Below are positions 1-11,291 of a stretch of DNA of 64,000 bases, piece by piece; positions within the stretch are counted from its first letter, which is position 1, and every line of letters begins with the position of its first letter. The notes beneath the pieces are model-generated. The model was given only the letters and a program-made list of their open reading frames with translations. It had not been told where the DNA came from and ran no database searches. The stretch is from Symsagittifera roscoffensis (taxonomy: Eukaryota > Xenacoelomorpha > Acoela > Convolutidae), in the NCBI RefSeq assembly GCF_963678635.1, contig NC_087064.1:68996123-69060122 (forward strand). Reading direction: 5' to 3'. The position numbers and the translations under genes are program-made.

Positions 1-3000
1 TGTCTTCCTCCAAGCTGCATTGAAATGATCTGGGTTCGTCCAGTCACATAGATCGCTCCCTGATTGGCAGCTGCCAACCTGATGTTTGTCGGTATGAGAT
101 CCGACCTCTCGAAACCCATGTCGGTCCAAGTTTTGACTGGCATGACACTAACCACTGCTCCCGTGTCTAGCATTCCCGTTACTGAAAGTTGTCTGCCTTG
201 CACGTCCAGCACGTGTGCGGTCAGATCAGCCTCACAACCTATGTGCACCGCATCTTGTTCGAGCATGGCGTTGTGACCGATTCGTCTAACCTTCAGCTCC
301 TCTTGACCAATGTATATCCGGCCAATCTGATCGTTCGCATCAGTTACGTGAGCTTTTGTGTAGATATTGATGCCATCCACATTCATTAGAATCGGGTATG
401 GGCCATGGACTTCGATGTAATGTCCATCCACTTTCATCAGCCTCGGACCTCCTGTCGTGAGCAGCGCTCGCACTGCCCTGGAGTCCAGTTTGGCATCTTT
501 CTCCCTCAGGTAGTCTGCATAAATGTCCAGGTGGACTAGTGTAATCTCGGATGGTTCACTCAAGTTCTTGACCACCTGGTGCCCTGCGACTGAGATAATG
601 GACATTATCTTTGTCCCTTCCTTCGTCATGCCGAAAGTTCTACCAGATATAACGTTCAGTTTTAGTCCCTGCTTCCTGGATTCCTCTTTGTCTTCTTTTT
701 CCGTCGTTTTACCCAGAATATTAAAATTTTCCCGAAGATCTGTGCTCTCCAGCTCCGACCTTACCCATTGCTCCACTTTTTTCGTGGCTAGCTCCTGTTC
801 GACATTTTGCAACGCTGTCCTTGCCGCCAGACCGTAATCCACCTTGAGTGGGCTAGCCGACTCTGCCTCCAGGTTCGAGGCTACCACCTCGTCAGGCAGT
901 GTCTTTACCTTCTTAGTCGTAAAGGTGCTCGGTGTCGTCTCCTTTCTCCGAGACTCGGCCTCGTTCATCCGACGTGCTCGACTGGCCTTGACACCCGAAA
1001 GCGCCTCTTCGTGGCGGGGATGTTTCGCGTCCGCCACTGCATCCCAAAACTGAGTGCAATCCGACTTGAAGTGTCCTTCCAAATTACAGAAGAAGCACCT
1101 AGGACCAAATTTCATGATGAGCCCTCTGACGTACTCTTCGTGATCCTCGTCGGTCATGTCGACGTCGTCGAGAAAGTAGCCTATTGCCTTCATGTTCTGT
1201 TTGTATGCAGAACACGCGGAAACGTGATGGTCCATCGAACCACAATTCGCACACGACCTTCTTTTATCCATGTCATCGCGAGGTTTGTACCAACTGGAGT
1301 TCGCACCACTGTTTGTCCCGCTGTGGTTACCATAATTGCTGTAACGGTTTTGCGCCCTCGGTTTTATGAGTAAATACTCGCGTGACTTCATACGCAAATC
1401 ATCGGGCGTGGGTACCTGGTCAAGTGGCAGGGTGAATTGTGTGGCCAGTATCGTTTTCAACTCCTCACTCTTTACTCCGTCCATGAACTTTGAAGCAATC
1501 GCCAAGTTTCGCTCGGATATTTTCTCATCGGGATTACTTCTCCTCCTAAGCAATTCAAGGTCGTCCAAAAATTTGTCTATGGATTCGTCGTCTCTTTGAC
1601 GCCTCTTTTCGAACTTCACCATAGCCTGGTGCCCTTGTACTCCAGAGCCGAAACGATTCAGCAGGATGTCGAATATCTTGCGAGCGCTGTCTCTCTCATT
1701 GGTTCTTTTCGCCATTACAAAATTTAGTGCAGTACCCTCCAGGTTGCTTGTTAGCGCGCTGCACTCTTGTTTCTTGGAGAGACTCTCTTCCTCAAAGTGC
1801 AACTTCATCACTTCTATCCAAGTGTCAATGCAGCCGTCTGACTCGTCTTTGTACGACTTCGGCTTTTTCAGAGTCCTTCTTGACCTCTCTCCTCTCTCGG
1901 TTGACTTCGAGAGCTTAGTGATGAATGTCTCGAGAGATCTATTCAGAGGCTCAAACTTCGAGGCATACATCGTCGTGTCCTGTGAGACTGTAGTCAGATC
2001 TGGCACTGAACTGACTTGTGGGACAGTTGGCAACCTTGTCTCCGGAGTAGCATCTGCCTCCGGCGGGACCGGATTCGTCCAGCCAGGCCTCGACGGGGCT
2101 GCCCTTGGCCGCTCCCTATTCCTAGGTTCGTAGTTCGTTCTCGAACTTTGCTGGGCCCTGGCATAGCTGCCCGTACCATCTCCATCATTCGCATGGCGTG
2201 AGCGCTCCTTTGGGTTGGAAAGCTCCTCCCAATTGCTCCCATTCAAGATCGCGTCAAGCTTCCGCATCATTAAGTCAGATTTTGCATCTAACCTTTTTTT
2301 CCAGGCTAGTCATCGTATGGGCGTAGGTATTATTATGATCGTTCAACAATCGCTCGATCTCTCTTGTCATCCTACCCTCTATTTCCTCTGACTCCTTGTT
2401 TGTCTGTGCCAGGCTCTCCGCCAGGCATTGATCGGTGTTGCGAATCAATTGAGCCTGATCAACCCTCGCCTGTGACTTCACGTGCGTTAATTCGTCTCTC
2501 AAATTCTCTCGACCCTGGTGAGCTCTCTCGTCAACTTAATCTATTCTCTTGGTCATGTCCCGTCTCAGTTCATCCAGACCGTTCATTACGCCAGCGAACA
2601 TGTCACTTATATCGCCAGTTGCCCCCAATGGCGGGGTTAGCCCCAGAGAAGATGAGGTCAACTGCGGCTGCAGCCTGGTACTTGATGACGCACCGCCTTT
2701 TTGCTTGCTCATCGACGTCATCAATCTGTCGAACGTAGATGACGCTCCCATCGTTATCCCATCTGACATGGGCCTGGTCGGCGAGGCGGACGACGCCTTC
2801 CTGCTCATGTCGTTCCTTGGGCACGGTGTGAAGTTCACATCCGGATGGGTTATCTCCGGGTGGTCATAACTGGAAGATAAACCTTCAGTTCGTAGTGACG
2901 CCATGCGCTCATCGTACAAAGACTTCCAGCTCTTCTTGGCCTTCGAACCCGGTTGTTCTTCACTGGGGCTTATACTCGACATCATCGCGTTGTTGCTCTG

Positions 3001-3474
3001 CTTGGCCAGAGATGAGTGGGTATTAGCTGGATGTGAAAATTCTCTCCTCCACCTATGACTCTTGGTCTCCGATTTGGACATTCCCCTGAATAACGCTTCC
3101 TTTCGCGGCTCGACCTCGGAACGCTCCGAGGTCTCCTCCGTCCTCTCAACTTCCTCCCGCTCGAGGTCCTCGCTCGGCTCAAAGTCGGGTCGAATAAGCG
3201 TCCGTTCCCCTTCGTCAAAGGGGTCCACAAGCGTTCCGCTCGCGGGCCCGGCCTCGGCGCTCCGCCCTTGATCGCCATCGAGCTTTTTCTCGCTCGTTAT
3301 TTTCATTTCGCTCACTGAGAGATCAGGTTGACCTTTAGTCGATTCGTCTTCAGCAAACACGTCGGAAGCGCTGCTAAACGAGGATCGGCTACGCCTAGTT
3401 TTAAATTTTCGCGTGCTTCCCTTGATCAGCCTGGGAATCTTAGTGTTCGATCCTAACGAGACCCTGCGCTGCAT
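1..3474 (-). pseudogene. Gag-protease of Gypsy element A, with one in-frame stop and one frameshift
   Basis: The start at 3474 is chosen because the N-terminus there (MQRRVS) matches the N-terminus of element B's gag (MRRKRVS); an upstream ATG at 3531 is also in frame. The first 310 residues are charged and serine-rich. An in-frame TAA lies at 2536-2538 with coding-like sequence continuing past it. A run of seven A near 2299 puts the upstream part one base out of frame with the rest. From about 2290 to position 1 I read a single open frame. It contains a Gag core with the segment CIDTWIEVMKLH near 1810, two CCHC zinc knuckles (CANCGSMDHHVSAC at about 1253-1212 and CFFCNLEGHFKSDC at about 1100-1059) and a retropepsin motif LDTGAVVSVMP near 170-138. 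Gag and protease therefore share one frame. The gene is a broken capsid/nucleocapsid/protease precursor. Confidence 0.75.
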
Positions 3475-3952
3475 ACTTTGTAACAAATATAAATATTCGT
3501 ATAATTTAATGGCGATGCACAGGTACCGCAAACAGGATCAAGTTAAATTACCTAACGCTGCCTACTCAATTCCGTTAGTATCAAAATGTCTCTTAGATTT
3601 CTTAATGACAATACTAGTGACTCAGCTAAAGTTACACACAGGGCCTACTCGGTATTGCTACAGTGCTAACTCAACCCCGTTGTATACTATAACAGTATCA
3701 CAAATTTTTCAAAAGATATAATCAATACACAAAACACAATTGATAATCAGATAAGAATATCCTACAGGTGACAGCGACCTTTCGTCAGTATCAATTTACC
3801 GCCACACTCTTATCAAGTCACTGCTTTGTTAAAATCAAACAATCTTTGGTAAAAAGCAGTGATGATTCAGAAACAGATCAATAAAACTTAGTCTTAAAGA
3901 AAAAGACTTCCCTCAATCGGAACGATCCGAAAGAACGAAGCCCAGGACACAG

Positions 3953-4240
3953 TCTTCTCAAGTGAGTGTGTATTTGCCTAATACACCCACCGAGGTCTTT
4001 TTTTAGGTGCCCTGCGATTGCCCGAGCTGTCCTACTAAGTAGCTCAAGGCAACCTCTGATCGAAAATTTCTAAAGTCTATGAAAAAGCTCCCCCACACCC
4101 GGAACGCTCCAAGTGCACGAGAGCAGGGAACAACTTTTCTTCTCAGGTGAGTGTGTATTTGCCTAATACACTCACCGAGGTCTTCTTTTATTTGTTCCCG
4201 AATTGCCCGAACTTTCCTATTAAGTAGCTCAAGGCAACCA
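3953..4240. repeat. Two direct repeats of about 100 bp, each with a stem-loop
   Basis: The segment starting at 3953 recurs at 4132 with about 85-90% identity by eye. Both copies carry an inverted repeat: GTGAGTGT...ACACCCAC at 3962-3990 and GGTGAGTGT...ACACTCACC at 4146-4176, each closing on a TTTGCC loop. Both end with the shared string TAGCTCAAGGCAACC. The second copy has the more complete stem. They lie in the leader of element A. Confidence 0.7.
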
Positions 4241-4434
4241 CACAACCAAAATCACAATCAAAAAAAAAATTTGGTTCGGGTACTTCTGATACACCCGATC
4301 TAGACTCCAAAGTTGATCACGAATTTCCGGGTCAAAATGGGCTTCTATGATCCTAATAAGCGTGCCTAATATTGTAATTTGATCTCGATTAAATGGATAT
4401 TTTCCGTTTCCCAAATTGCCACAGAAGGTTTCCT

Positions 4435-4815
4435 CAAGTTTCTAACAAGGAGGGTTGTTAGGAGGTTTAAGTCACTCCGGAGGGTTACTTCGGAGAATTG
4501 TTAAGACACTTAGCCTACTCCGGAGGATTACTTCGGAGAATACCTTAGTTACCCAAGAGACTTCGGAGGGTCCCCCTAAACTTACTAAGGAGGGTCAATA
4601 AGGGGCTTAATACGCTCTGGAGGGTTACTTCGGAGGGTTCCTTCAAAAATTCAAATTCTTTGAATATCACTTGTAAGGGTCTCCTACTAGTCTCAGGAGG
4701 TGTCAACACCAGCCGAATTCTCCGTGGGGGGTTGTTCTAACGTCTTCGGAGGGTCTCGTGGATAACTTCCACTGAGGAGGGTTGCTAAGGAGCTTAGCTG
4801 ACTCCGGACGGTTAC
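4435..4815. repeat. Cluster of imperfect GGAGGGTTACTTCGGAG repeats
   Basis: The motif CTCCGGAGGGTTACTTCGGAG and close variants occur at least six times at irregular spacing of about 40-70 bp, mixed with AAGGAGGGT strings. CTCCGGAG is itself palindromic, so the tract can form many small hairpins. It sits in the leader of Gypsy element A. Confidence 0.6.
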
Positions 4816-6557
4816 TTCGGAGGGTTCCCCAAAAATCAAGAAAATGGGTTATTTTACCGCAATAAAGCCTCCAAATGCGGTGTAACTGACTTAAAACCAG
4901 GTTGGCTGACACGGTCAACCTTCCTAGTAGGATAAAAAGATGATCTTATAAAAATTTTCTGCCGCTCGGAGGGTTCCCTTAAATTTGGACCCTCCGAGCC
5001 AACAAATTCTAACAACAATTTTCTTTTCCGAGATTATCAACCCAAAAACGGTTGCGGTCCCAAAAAGTGGTCAAAAACGTCGACTTATGCTACCAAAGCA
5101 ATTCCGATCAGTTGGCTAGTCTTCGAGAAATTGCCAAAAATGCGTTTGTCAAAATGGCCTTTTTTCACCATCTATATAGGTTCTGATAAACTTTTTCCGC
5201 AATTCCTATTGAAAGTGCCTAAAATTAATTGAAACGAGCGTAGTAGCCCTGTACGGCACTGGAATAATGCAAAAAACCGGACCAAAAAAGGTTTGGAGAC
5301 AAAAATTTGGCCAATAGCTATCAAATTTGGACCCTCCGATTCCTTCCTTTTCCAATCTCTAAGTCGTTAGCTCTATCCACGGAGCTTGTCGGAGGGTTAC
5401 TCAAAAATTTCTCTAGTAACCGAGGACTTTATGCTAGCACGCTCATAACACAAAAAGTTTTATTGCTCTAACTCTAAATACTCAAAAACTTGATCCCCGA
5501 AAAAGATTGACAAAATTCAGAAAATTATCAAAATTTTGATCGAAAAATTTTTGTTTTCGCTAACTTCTACTAAGTCTTTTTCCGTGGGGTTTCTTTAGTT
5601 AGAGGGATCGAACTACGTAGTAACTCCCTGTACAAAAGCTTTTTGCTGTTCAGAAAAGCTCGGATATCCAAAATTTTGGGGGTCTATAGTTTGGTCGAAA
5701 ATCAGTAATTCTCGACAAAATTTGGGTGTTTCTCGGGTCTAAATAGGAGATAAGTAATATATAGTAATGACAATAATCTATTAGCAGTCGTTAATGAATA
5801 TTACTATACCCTCTTTTGCACCAAAAAACCCGAATTAAGACCCTTAACTCGGAAATTTGTGATCGACGGAGGGTACAATCGGACCGCGCCAATCGTGCCC
5901 CCACCACTTAAGTTTTAATGAAATAGTACCCGAACGATACTAAAATTGTTTCAACGATACCCAAAAGTCGTTGTGGATGTTGTCTCTGATGTCCCTGTTG
6001 AGTGTGGAACACGTCGGTCAGCTTGCCACTCTACCCTCCGGTCACCGGCAAAATCACCATTAACGTGCTTAAATACTCAAATTACACTCAAGGGAGGGTA
6101 CCCAACCCGTCACCAAAACACACAATCTTTCTATCAGAAATGATATAAATCAATCTGAAACAACAACAAATAGGAAGGTCAGATCACATCTCGTCCGGAA
6201 ATAACATATAAACTGTCACTTTGTTTTTTTTATTGTTCTTGGTCTTTTTTGGATTTTTTACTGTTTTTTTGTACTTTTTTGTTTTCAGTTAAATTTGTTT
6301 TTGGCTTTTGCTTTAATTGTTTTTGGTCCCGGGACCTTGGGATAAGCGGGCTCATGACTTCCCACCTAACACTCCGGCCCCCGGAATTTTCGGTGTTAAC
6401 TAGGTTAAAAAGCTAAATAGTACTAGGCGGAGGGTACGCACCTTCCCCCTAGTACAATAACGGTCATTAAGGCCTCTAACTCGGGTATACGCCCGGAGCG
6501 GAGGGTTCGTCGCTGAAACGCTTGCTGATCATGATGGTCTTATGTCTTTGACAGGCC

Positions 6558-6572
6558 CACCCAGGAGCGCCA
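6558..6572 (-). other. Putative tRNA primer-binding site of Gypsy element A
   Basis: On the minus strand the sequence reads TGGCGCTCCTGGGTG. It begins with TGG, the complement of a tRNA CCA end. The identical 15 bases, followed on the plus strand by the same TAAAAA spacer and an ATGTAAC string, occur at the matching place in element B (15875-15889). Conservation between two diverged elements at the expected position supports a primer-binding site. I did not match it to a specific tRNA. Confidence 0.6.
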
Positions 6573-6582
6573 TAAAAATGTC

Positions 6583-7342
6583 TATGTAACATTTGCCCAA
6601 ATACTACACAGCGACGAAGCGTAGAAAAAGTACCTATTAACGACTGGCAGGCGTCAGTTACCTTGATCCTACTCGTTTTTCACCGTCTCGACCTTGCCAG
6701 TTGATTTTCTGGTCTGTTTAGGGCTAAATAAAAAGTTACTATTTTTAGGCCATCAGTCAAACGACTTTTGATCAGCTTTCGTTTACATGCGAACACAACC
6801 GCATAGCTGAGTCTCTGATCCTCAGACTACGTGATTGCTATTAAAAACACTGCTCGAATACCCTATTTTAATATGTTTTTGGTGACAATTCTACATTAAA
6901 TCCATTGGAGATGGTTTGACCCTTTCCTCTTTCTAGCTACTCATTTTCTAAAATATCAAATAATACCGGTGTTAATTCAAAGTTCTATGGCATCAGAGTA
7001 GCTAAAAAGTTAGTTTACTGCAGTCCTTCAACATATGACAGTCTCTGGGGGGCCAAGCCTCCGCTCCCTTAATCTTCTCGAGACAACGTTGTTATCTCTC
7101 CCAATTTGTGGCACGGGAGGGTTCCGCGGAAAATTCCTTCCCCAATGAAGCCTCCTTTCTCCCTGTTTCTCTCTGCTATCGGTCTTTTTGTGTGTGATTG
7201 CCACGATAAGAGGCTTCGTTTTTCTCGTTTTTGTCGTGCGACTGTTTTTCACTATATTTGTCGTTGTTCTGTTTTTTCGTTCCTTTTCGTCAAAATGGCC
7301 GTCTTTTTGTATTTCTGAGAAATATTACCGTCAATCGAAATT
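6583..7342 (-). other. Putative 5' LTR region of element A (boundaries inferred)
   Basis: The segment between the primer-binding site and the truncated integrase of element B is where A's 5' LTR must lie. It holds no supported gene. An AT-rich stretch at 6730-6745 (TTTTTATTTA on the element's sense strand) could be a TATA box, and its surroundings resemble the corresponding place in B (about 16160-16185). I could not find matching TG/CA termini. Confidence 0.35.
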
Positions 7343-8362
7343 TTAAAAATTTAAACTTTCGAATATTTCGACCCTCCTTCGCAGCACTTTTTTGTTACTA
7401 AGGCCTTTAGTCGTCTTTTTCTGTCCCGCCAGAAGGTTGCGCTGTGCCAATCTGGCAGAATGGCACATCCCCTGATGTCCCATCTGGTCGTGCGATCTGA
7501 ACAACACTTCCGTCTGGTATAGCTGTGGAAGTATGATGAGATCATGTCTGTGTAATATCTTCTCTTCATCTTTCCTCCTACAGGCTACTACACCATTAGC
7601 TGTGTGATAGAATAATTCCCTTCTCTCTTTGTAGAACTGGCTCAAGATCTTGTAACTATCATCCTCCAAGTCACCTTTCTCATTGACTCCCGTCCGGATC
7701 CATGTAGAGAGGTTACTCGTCATCTTGTCTTTCTTCTGGGCTCGTATCAGATCCGACAGTCTGTATCTCGCTTTGACGTGTTCCTTCAATGCCATCATTT
7801 GACCATTCAGTTCTCCGGGACTGTGGATGTCGTCTTTTAGCTTAACGCAAGCTATCCTTCTCAAGACCTCCCTGTCATCGTCCGGTTCCAGGTTCGTCCT
7901 GACATTTGAATTGCACGATTGCTCCCTGAATGGTTTCCTTGACACCGCTAATTTCTCAAGCTCTTCTCCTCCGTACGCATCCTGTTGCTCTAGGTTGTAC
8001 GTCTTTGAGGAAGGGTCAGTTTGTAGTTCTCTATCTTAGTGCCTCATTTTCTCTTCTGCTAAAATCATGCAAAGACTGTCTTGGTCATCACCACTCTTCT
8101 CTGAGTCATCTTCCCATTCTTCCGACTCCCCGGACAAACTTTCTTCATCACTGTCTCCTTCTGATTTCGACCACTCCCCAAACTCTTGATTTGGTCCTAG
8201 GTTTTCGGCTTCCTCCTTGAATGTCACTTTCTTTTTCCGAAACGCAGTCCGTCTTAATTTGTCCTCTGGGATGTTCTCGACCAATGTTCGCACAACTTCT
8301 TTGTCGTCAGGTTGCTTGCCTATCGTTGAGTCCTCGCCATGAGCCGCTTCCCCTCTTTTCAA
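7343..8362 (-). pseudogene. Integrase N-terminal part of element B, preceded by an acidic linker
   Basis: The frame 8362-8036 encodes about 108 residues very rich in Glu, Asp and Ser. It is followed out of frame by 7945-7343. The latter contains the HHCC-type zinc-binding region of a Gypsy integrase, with HDQMGHQGMCHSARLAQRN around 7490-7435. The DDE catalytic core should follow, but the sequence loses similarity after about 7400 and stops. The integrase is therefore 3'-truncated at the junction with element A. A long acidic segment between RNase H and integrase is not usual in Gypsy polyproteins as I know them. Confidence 0.65.
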
Positions 8363-8449
8363 TATGGTGACTTCCGGTTTGTCTTTATCATTGTTCCAGA
8401 CTACCGGTTTATCGTCTGCTAGTTTCTCGAGTAGTCTCTTCAGATCCTC

Positions 8450-9960
8450 TCATATCGTCACCCTTCTTGTCTCTACTTCACCGAGGTCGTAGTTTTTTGC
8501 TTTTTGTGTTTCCCTCATTATTTTCGACTTGAGCATCCATTCCATTGGCATCCCTGGATTTCTCTTGAGAATTTCTTCAGTCGAATGTTCAGCTGGCAGC
8601 TCGGGTTGATCCCCTATTGGTTTCCCTGACTTGTCGAGCCATCTCGTGAGTGGAAGACTGTCATACGTCTCCTTGTCCATAAATGAGAAACCATCTTTGA
8701 TTTCCGGCCTGTCGGCCTCCCTTTGCTCCTGTCTCTCGTAGACTTCCTTCTTCTTGCTCAAGCTGTTGGCATTTTGATGTTTGTTTCTTGTTCTGTGCTC
8801 AATAATCAAGTTATAACCATGCAGGCGCACTATCCATCTCCCAATGGAGCTCCGGTCCATTGAGTACGTTTTCAACCAACTGAGTGCTCTGATGTCGACT
8901 CGTAACCTGAATGGCTCGCTACCCAGTTATGCCCTGTATTTTTCTACAAAGGTGACTACTGCAAACATTTCCGCTTTGTGTGCCCCGTATTTCATCTTTG
9001 TAATACTCAACACTTTGCTCCCTTGAGCTATCGGTCTCAAGACTGTCTTCCCGTTCCACTCCTGGATTGGCGGATTATTCCAGAGATCGCTACCTCCGAT
9101 GCATCCGTATCCAGCACGTACATTCCTTTTTCCGTGGGCATCCCTAGCACAGGTGCTTCGCACAGCTCAGTTTTTTTTCTTTGAAATGGTTCCTCTGCTG
9201 CGTTATTCCACGTGAACTTCTTGCCCTTGTGCCTCATGAGTTGTTGCATTGGATATACTTTGTTCGCATAGCCCTTGATGAATTCCCTGTAATAATTCGC
9301 AAAACCCAGGAAGCCCATTAGCTGATGCTCCGTTTTAGGTGATTTCCCAGTCAGCACCGCCTCTACCGCGTCTGGGTCTGGTCTAATGCCATGTTTGTCC
9401 ACCATCCTGCCCAGGTATTTGATCGAATCCTTGAGAATCGCACACTTCGATGGCTTGCTTTTAGTCCTGCTCTTTTAATGCAAGCGAACACCTCGTCTAG
9501 TCGTTCGATGTGATCCTCTTGAGTGAGTGTCGCTATCACCACGTCATCCACGTACACATTACCAAATTACCATATTTCCACAGTGGTACCTGTTTCCGCA
9601 GTGGTACCTGCCAAACAGACCCGACCCTAAATCGAGAATTGTGAAAAATTTTGCATCTCCTAATGTCGAGAGGCTCTCATCAATTCTACGTATGGGACAG
9701 GCATCCTTCACCGTGACGGAGATCAGATACCGAAAGTCACAACAAAACCTTAGTTGGTCTCCTTTCTTCTTAGCCATCACTACTCCACACGCCCACGGTG
9801 ACTTGGATGGTTCTATCATATCATGCTCTAATAGGGTCTCTATCTCTTTTCTACATGCATCCGATTTGTTAGGGGTCATACGCCTCGCCCCCTCCCTATG
9901 CGGTAATACCGACTCCTCAAGCTCTATTTAATGTTCAACAAAATTAAACCAACCAATGTC
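8450..9960 (-). pseudogene. Reverse transcriptase and RNase H of element B, motif B region deleted
   Basis: Three or more frames together give a Gypsy RT-RNase H. 9879-9559 has the RT start (IETLLEHDMIEPSKSPWA) and motif A (FTILDLGSG). 9557-9363 has the catalytic MYVDDVVIAT. 9405-9037 has the thumb/connection (LMGFLGFANYYREFIKGYA) and the RNase H start YVLDTDASEVA. 9163-8450 has the rest of RNase H (KVLSITKMKYGAHKAEMFAV, IIEHRTRNKHQNANSLS). About 60 residues normally lying between motif A and YVDD are missing; in their place is a short tandem duplication at 9570-9612 translating as GRYHCGNRYHCGN. With motif B gone the enzyme cannot be active. Confidence 0.75.
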
Positions 9961-10326
9961 TGCCTTAAGTTTCGAAAAAACGTCCTGATTCCGATCTAGC
10001 ACATCCTTGATGGCCTCGAGCTGTTCGTCCGTTATTTTACCCTCAAGTGTTCTATTTCTGGTAATAGCGGTTTATCCATTTCTAATTCCTCTAGTGTGAG
10101 TCTTTCCGAAAAACTCGAACAGCTCAAAAGTCTATCGTCCGTCCCTGACTTAAGCGACTACACAAGACTTGATTAATATTTTATTTTCATCAACCTTCCC
10201 AGGTTACAAATTTTATCCCTATGATTCGTGCAATCAAGAACTTTCACATTTTCAGTCATTTAATTTCTAGTTTTCACAGGTAGTGCGTATCCCAGCTCCC
10301 TTCCTCTCTGGATTGTGATTGGTATA

Positions 10327-11291
10327 TCAAGAGTAATCAATAAGACACTGACGCAGAGGCCACTCTTGGTTATCGAGAATGATCTTCCTAAAATAACAGC
10401 ACTCTTGTTTATTGTCACTTAGTTCATTGAAGTTTTTCATCCGCAAACTTACTATCGCAGCCTCAATTGCTTTCAGCCTTACCCTCCTATTCAAGAAAAC
10501 TGGAGTCTTAATTTCATTCACCATTATCAAATTTACCGGTTTAATTACGTTCTTCTTTTCCGGGTTCCGAATCCTGAACATCGCATTGTTAAGATCAAAT
10601 CCTGATGAAATCTCTGCCTAAAATAAATTGGTCAGACTTATCTAGATTCTCCACTACCAGAAAGCTCATCCACCAATTGCGTTCCTCTTTGTTCGCCGCT
10701 GACAACCGTATTCTTGAGTTTATCAAGTCATCTTCGTCGAACCCCATTTTTTCCATGTTTCAATTGGTATGACACTTAAGACGGCTCCTGTGTCCAATAA
10801 GCCACGCAGTTGAGTCTTTTTTCCGCTTATGTCCAGTAAGTGTGCCGATACGTCTGCCTCTGTTCCCAGATGCATTGCACCTTCTCCTAACATAGCGCAG
10901 TGTCCGATCGATCTCACTTTTATATATCACACGATCGGTCCTCATCACATATTATCATCGTTTTTGTGTAGATTTTTATTCCTTCTATATTCAGCATGAC
11001 CTCATGTGGACCATAGGCTTCCGTGTATCTGTTGTCTATGCGAACTGATTTACTACCACCTCTCGTGAGTGATGCCCTTAAAGCTCTAGAAGGAGTTTGT
11101 GGGCTTATTGCGCTCAAGTAATCGGCGTACACATCTATGTGCATTATTGACTGATCACTCGGTTCACTCAAGTTTCTTGTTACTTCGTGGCCGCCCACTG
11201 TGATTATTGACAAGATTCGTGCCCCAATTTTCGTGATGCCAAATGGTTTTCCAGTCACCATTTTTAATTTGTTGCAATTGCTCCTACTCAT
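10327..11291 (-). pseudogene. Protease and flanking linker of element B
   Basis: The frames 11291-10920 and 10917-10723 match, in order, the segment of element A that joins gag to protease. Shared strings include NLSEPS, DVYADYL / DIYADYL and a retropepsin motif LLDTGAVLSVIPIETW at about 10805-10760. The frame 10581-10327 continues as the protease-RT linker (LNRRVRLKAIEAAIVSLRMK). Frames change at about 10918 and again near 10700. It would have processed the Gag-Pol polyprotein. Confidence 0.65.

Larger units (their letters stand above)
3475..6557 (-). other. Leader (5' untranslated region) of Gypsy element A
   Basis: About 3 kb without a convincing gene lies between the primer-binding site and gag. 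It holds a pair of direct repeats (3953-4055 and 4132-4240), a cluster of short imperfect repeats rich in CGGAGGGTTACTTCGGAG (4435-4815, echoed at 4965-5000, 5325-5400 and 5870-5885) and a T-rich tract (6226-6325, A-rich on the element's sense strand). The small reading frames here have no recognisable domain. Element B has a leader in the same place with its own repeats, so long repeated leaders look like a property of this lineage. Confidence 0.5.
1..7340 (-). mobile_element. Ty3/Gypsy LTR retrotransposon A (5' part; continues past left edge)
   Basis: Read right to left this region has the order expected for the 5' half of a Gypsy element: a putative LTR (about 7340-6583), a primer-binding site (6558-6572), a long leader (6557-3475), then gag with two CCHC knuckles and an aspartic protease that stays open to position 1. 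Reverse transcriptase and integrase would lie left of the window. The same order and a recognisably related gag recur in element B next door, which supports the boundaries. The right limit is inferred only from where B's integrase reading stops (7343). I did not find clean TG...CA ends or a target-site duplication. Lesions in gag suggest a decayed copy. Confidence 0.7.

Noticed and set aside
2275-2310. Programmed frameshift at the A-run in gag of element A
   Set aside because: The needed shift is +1, not the -1 expected at an A AAA AAG site; a one-base insertion in the homopolymer is simpler.
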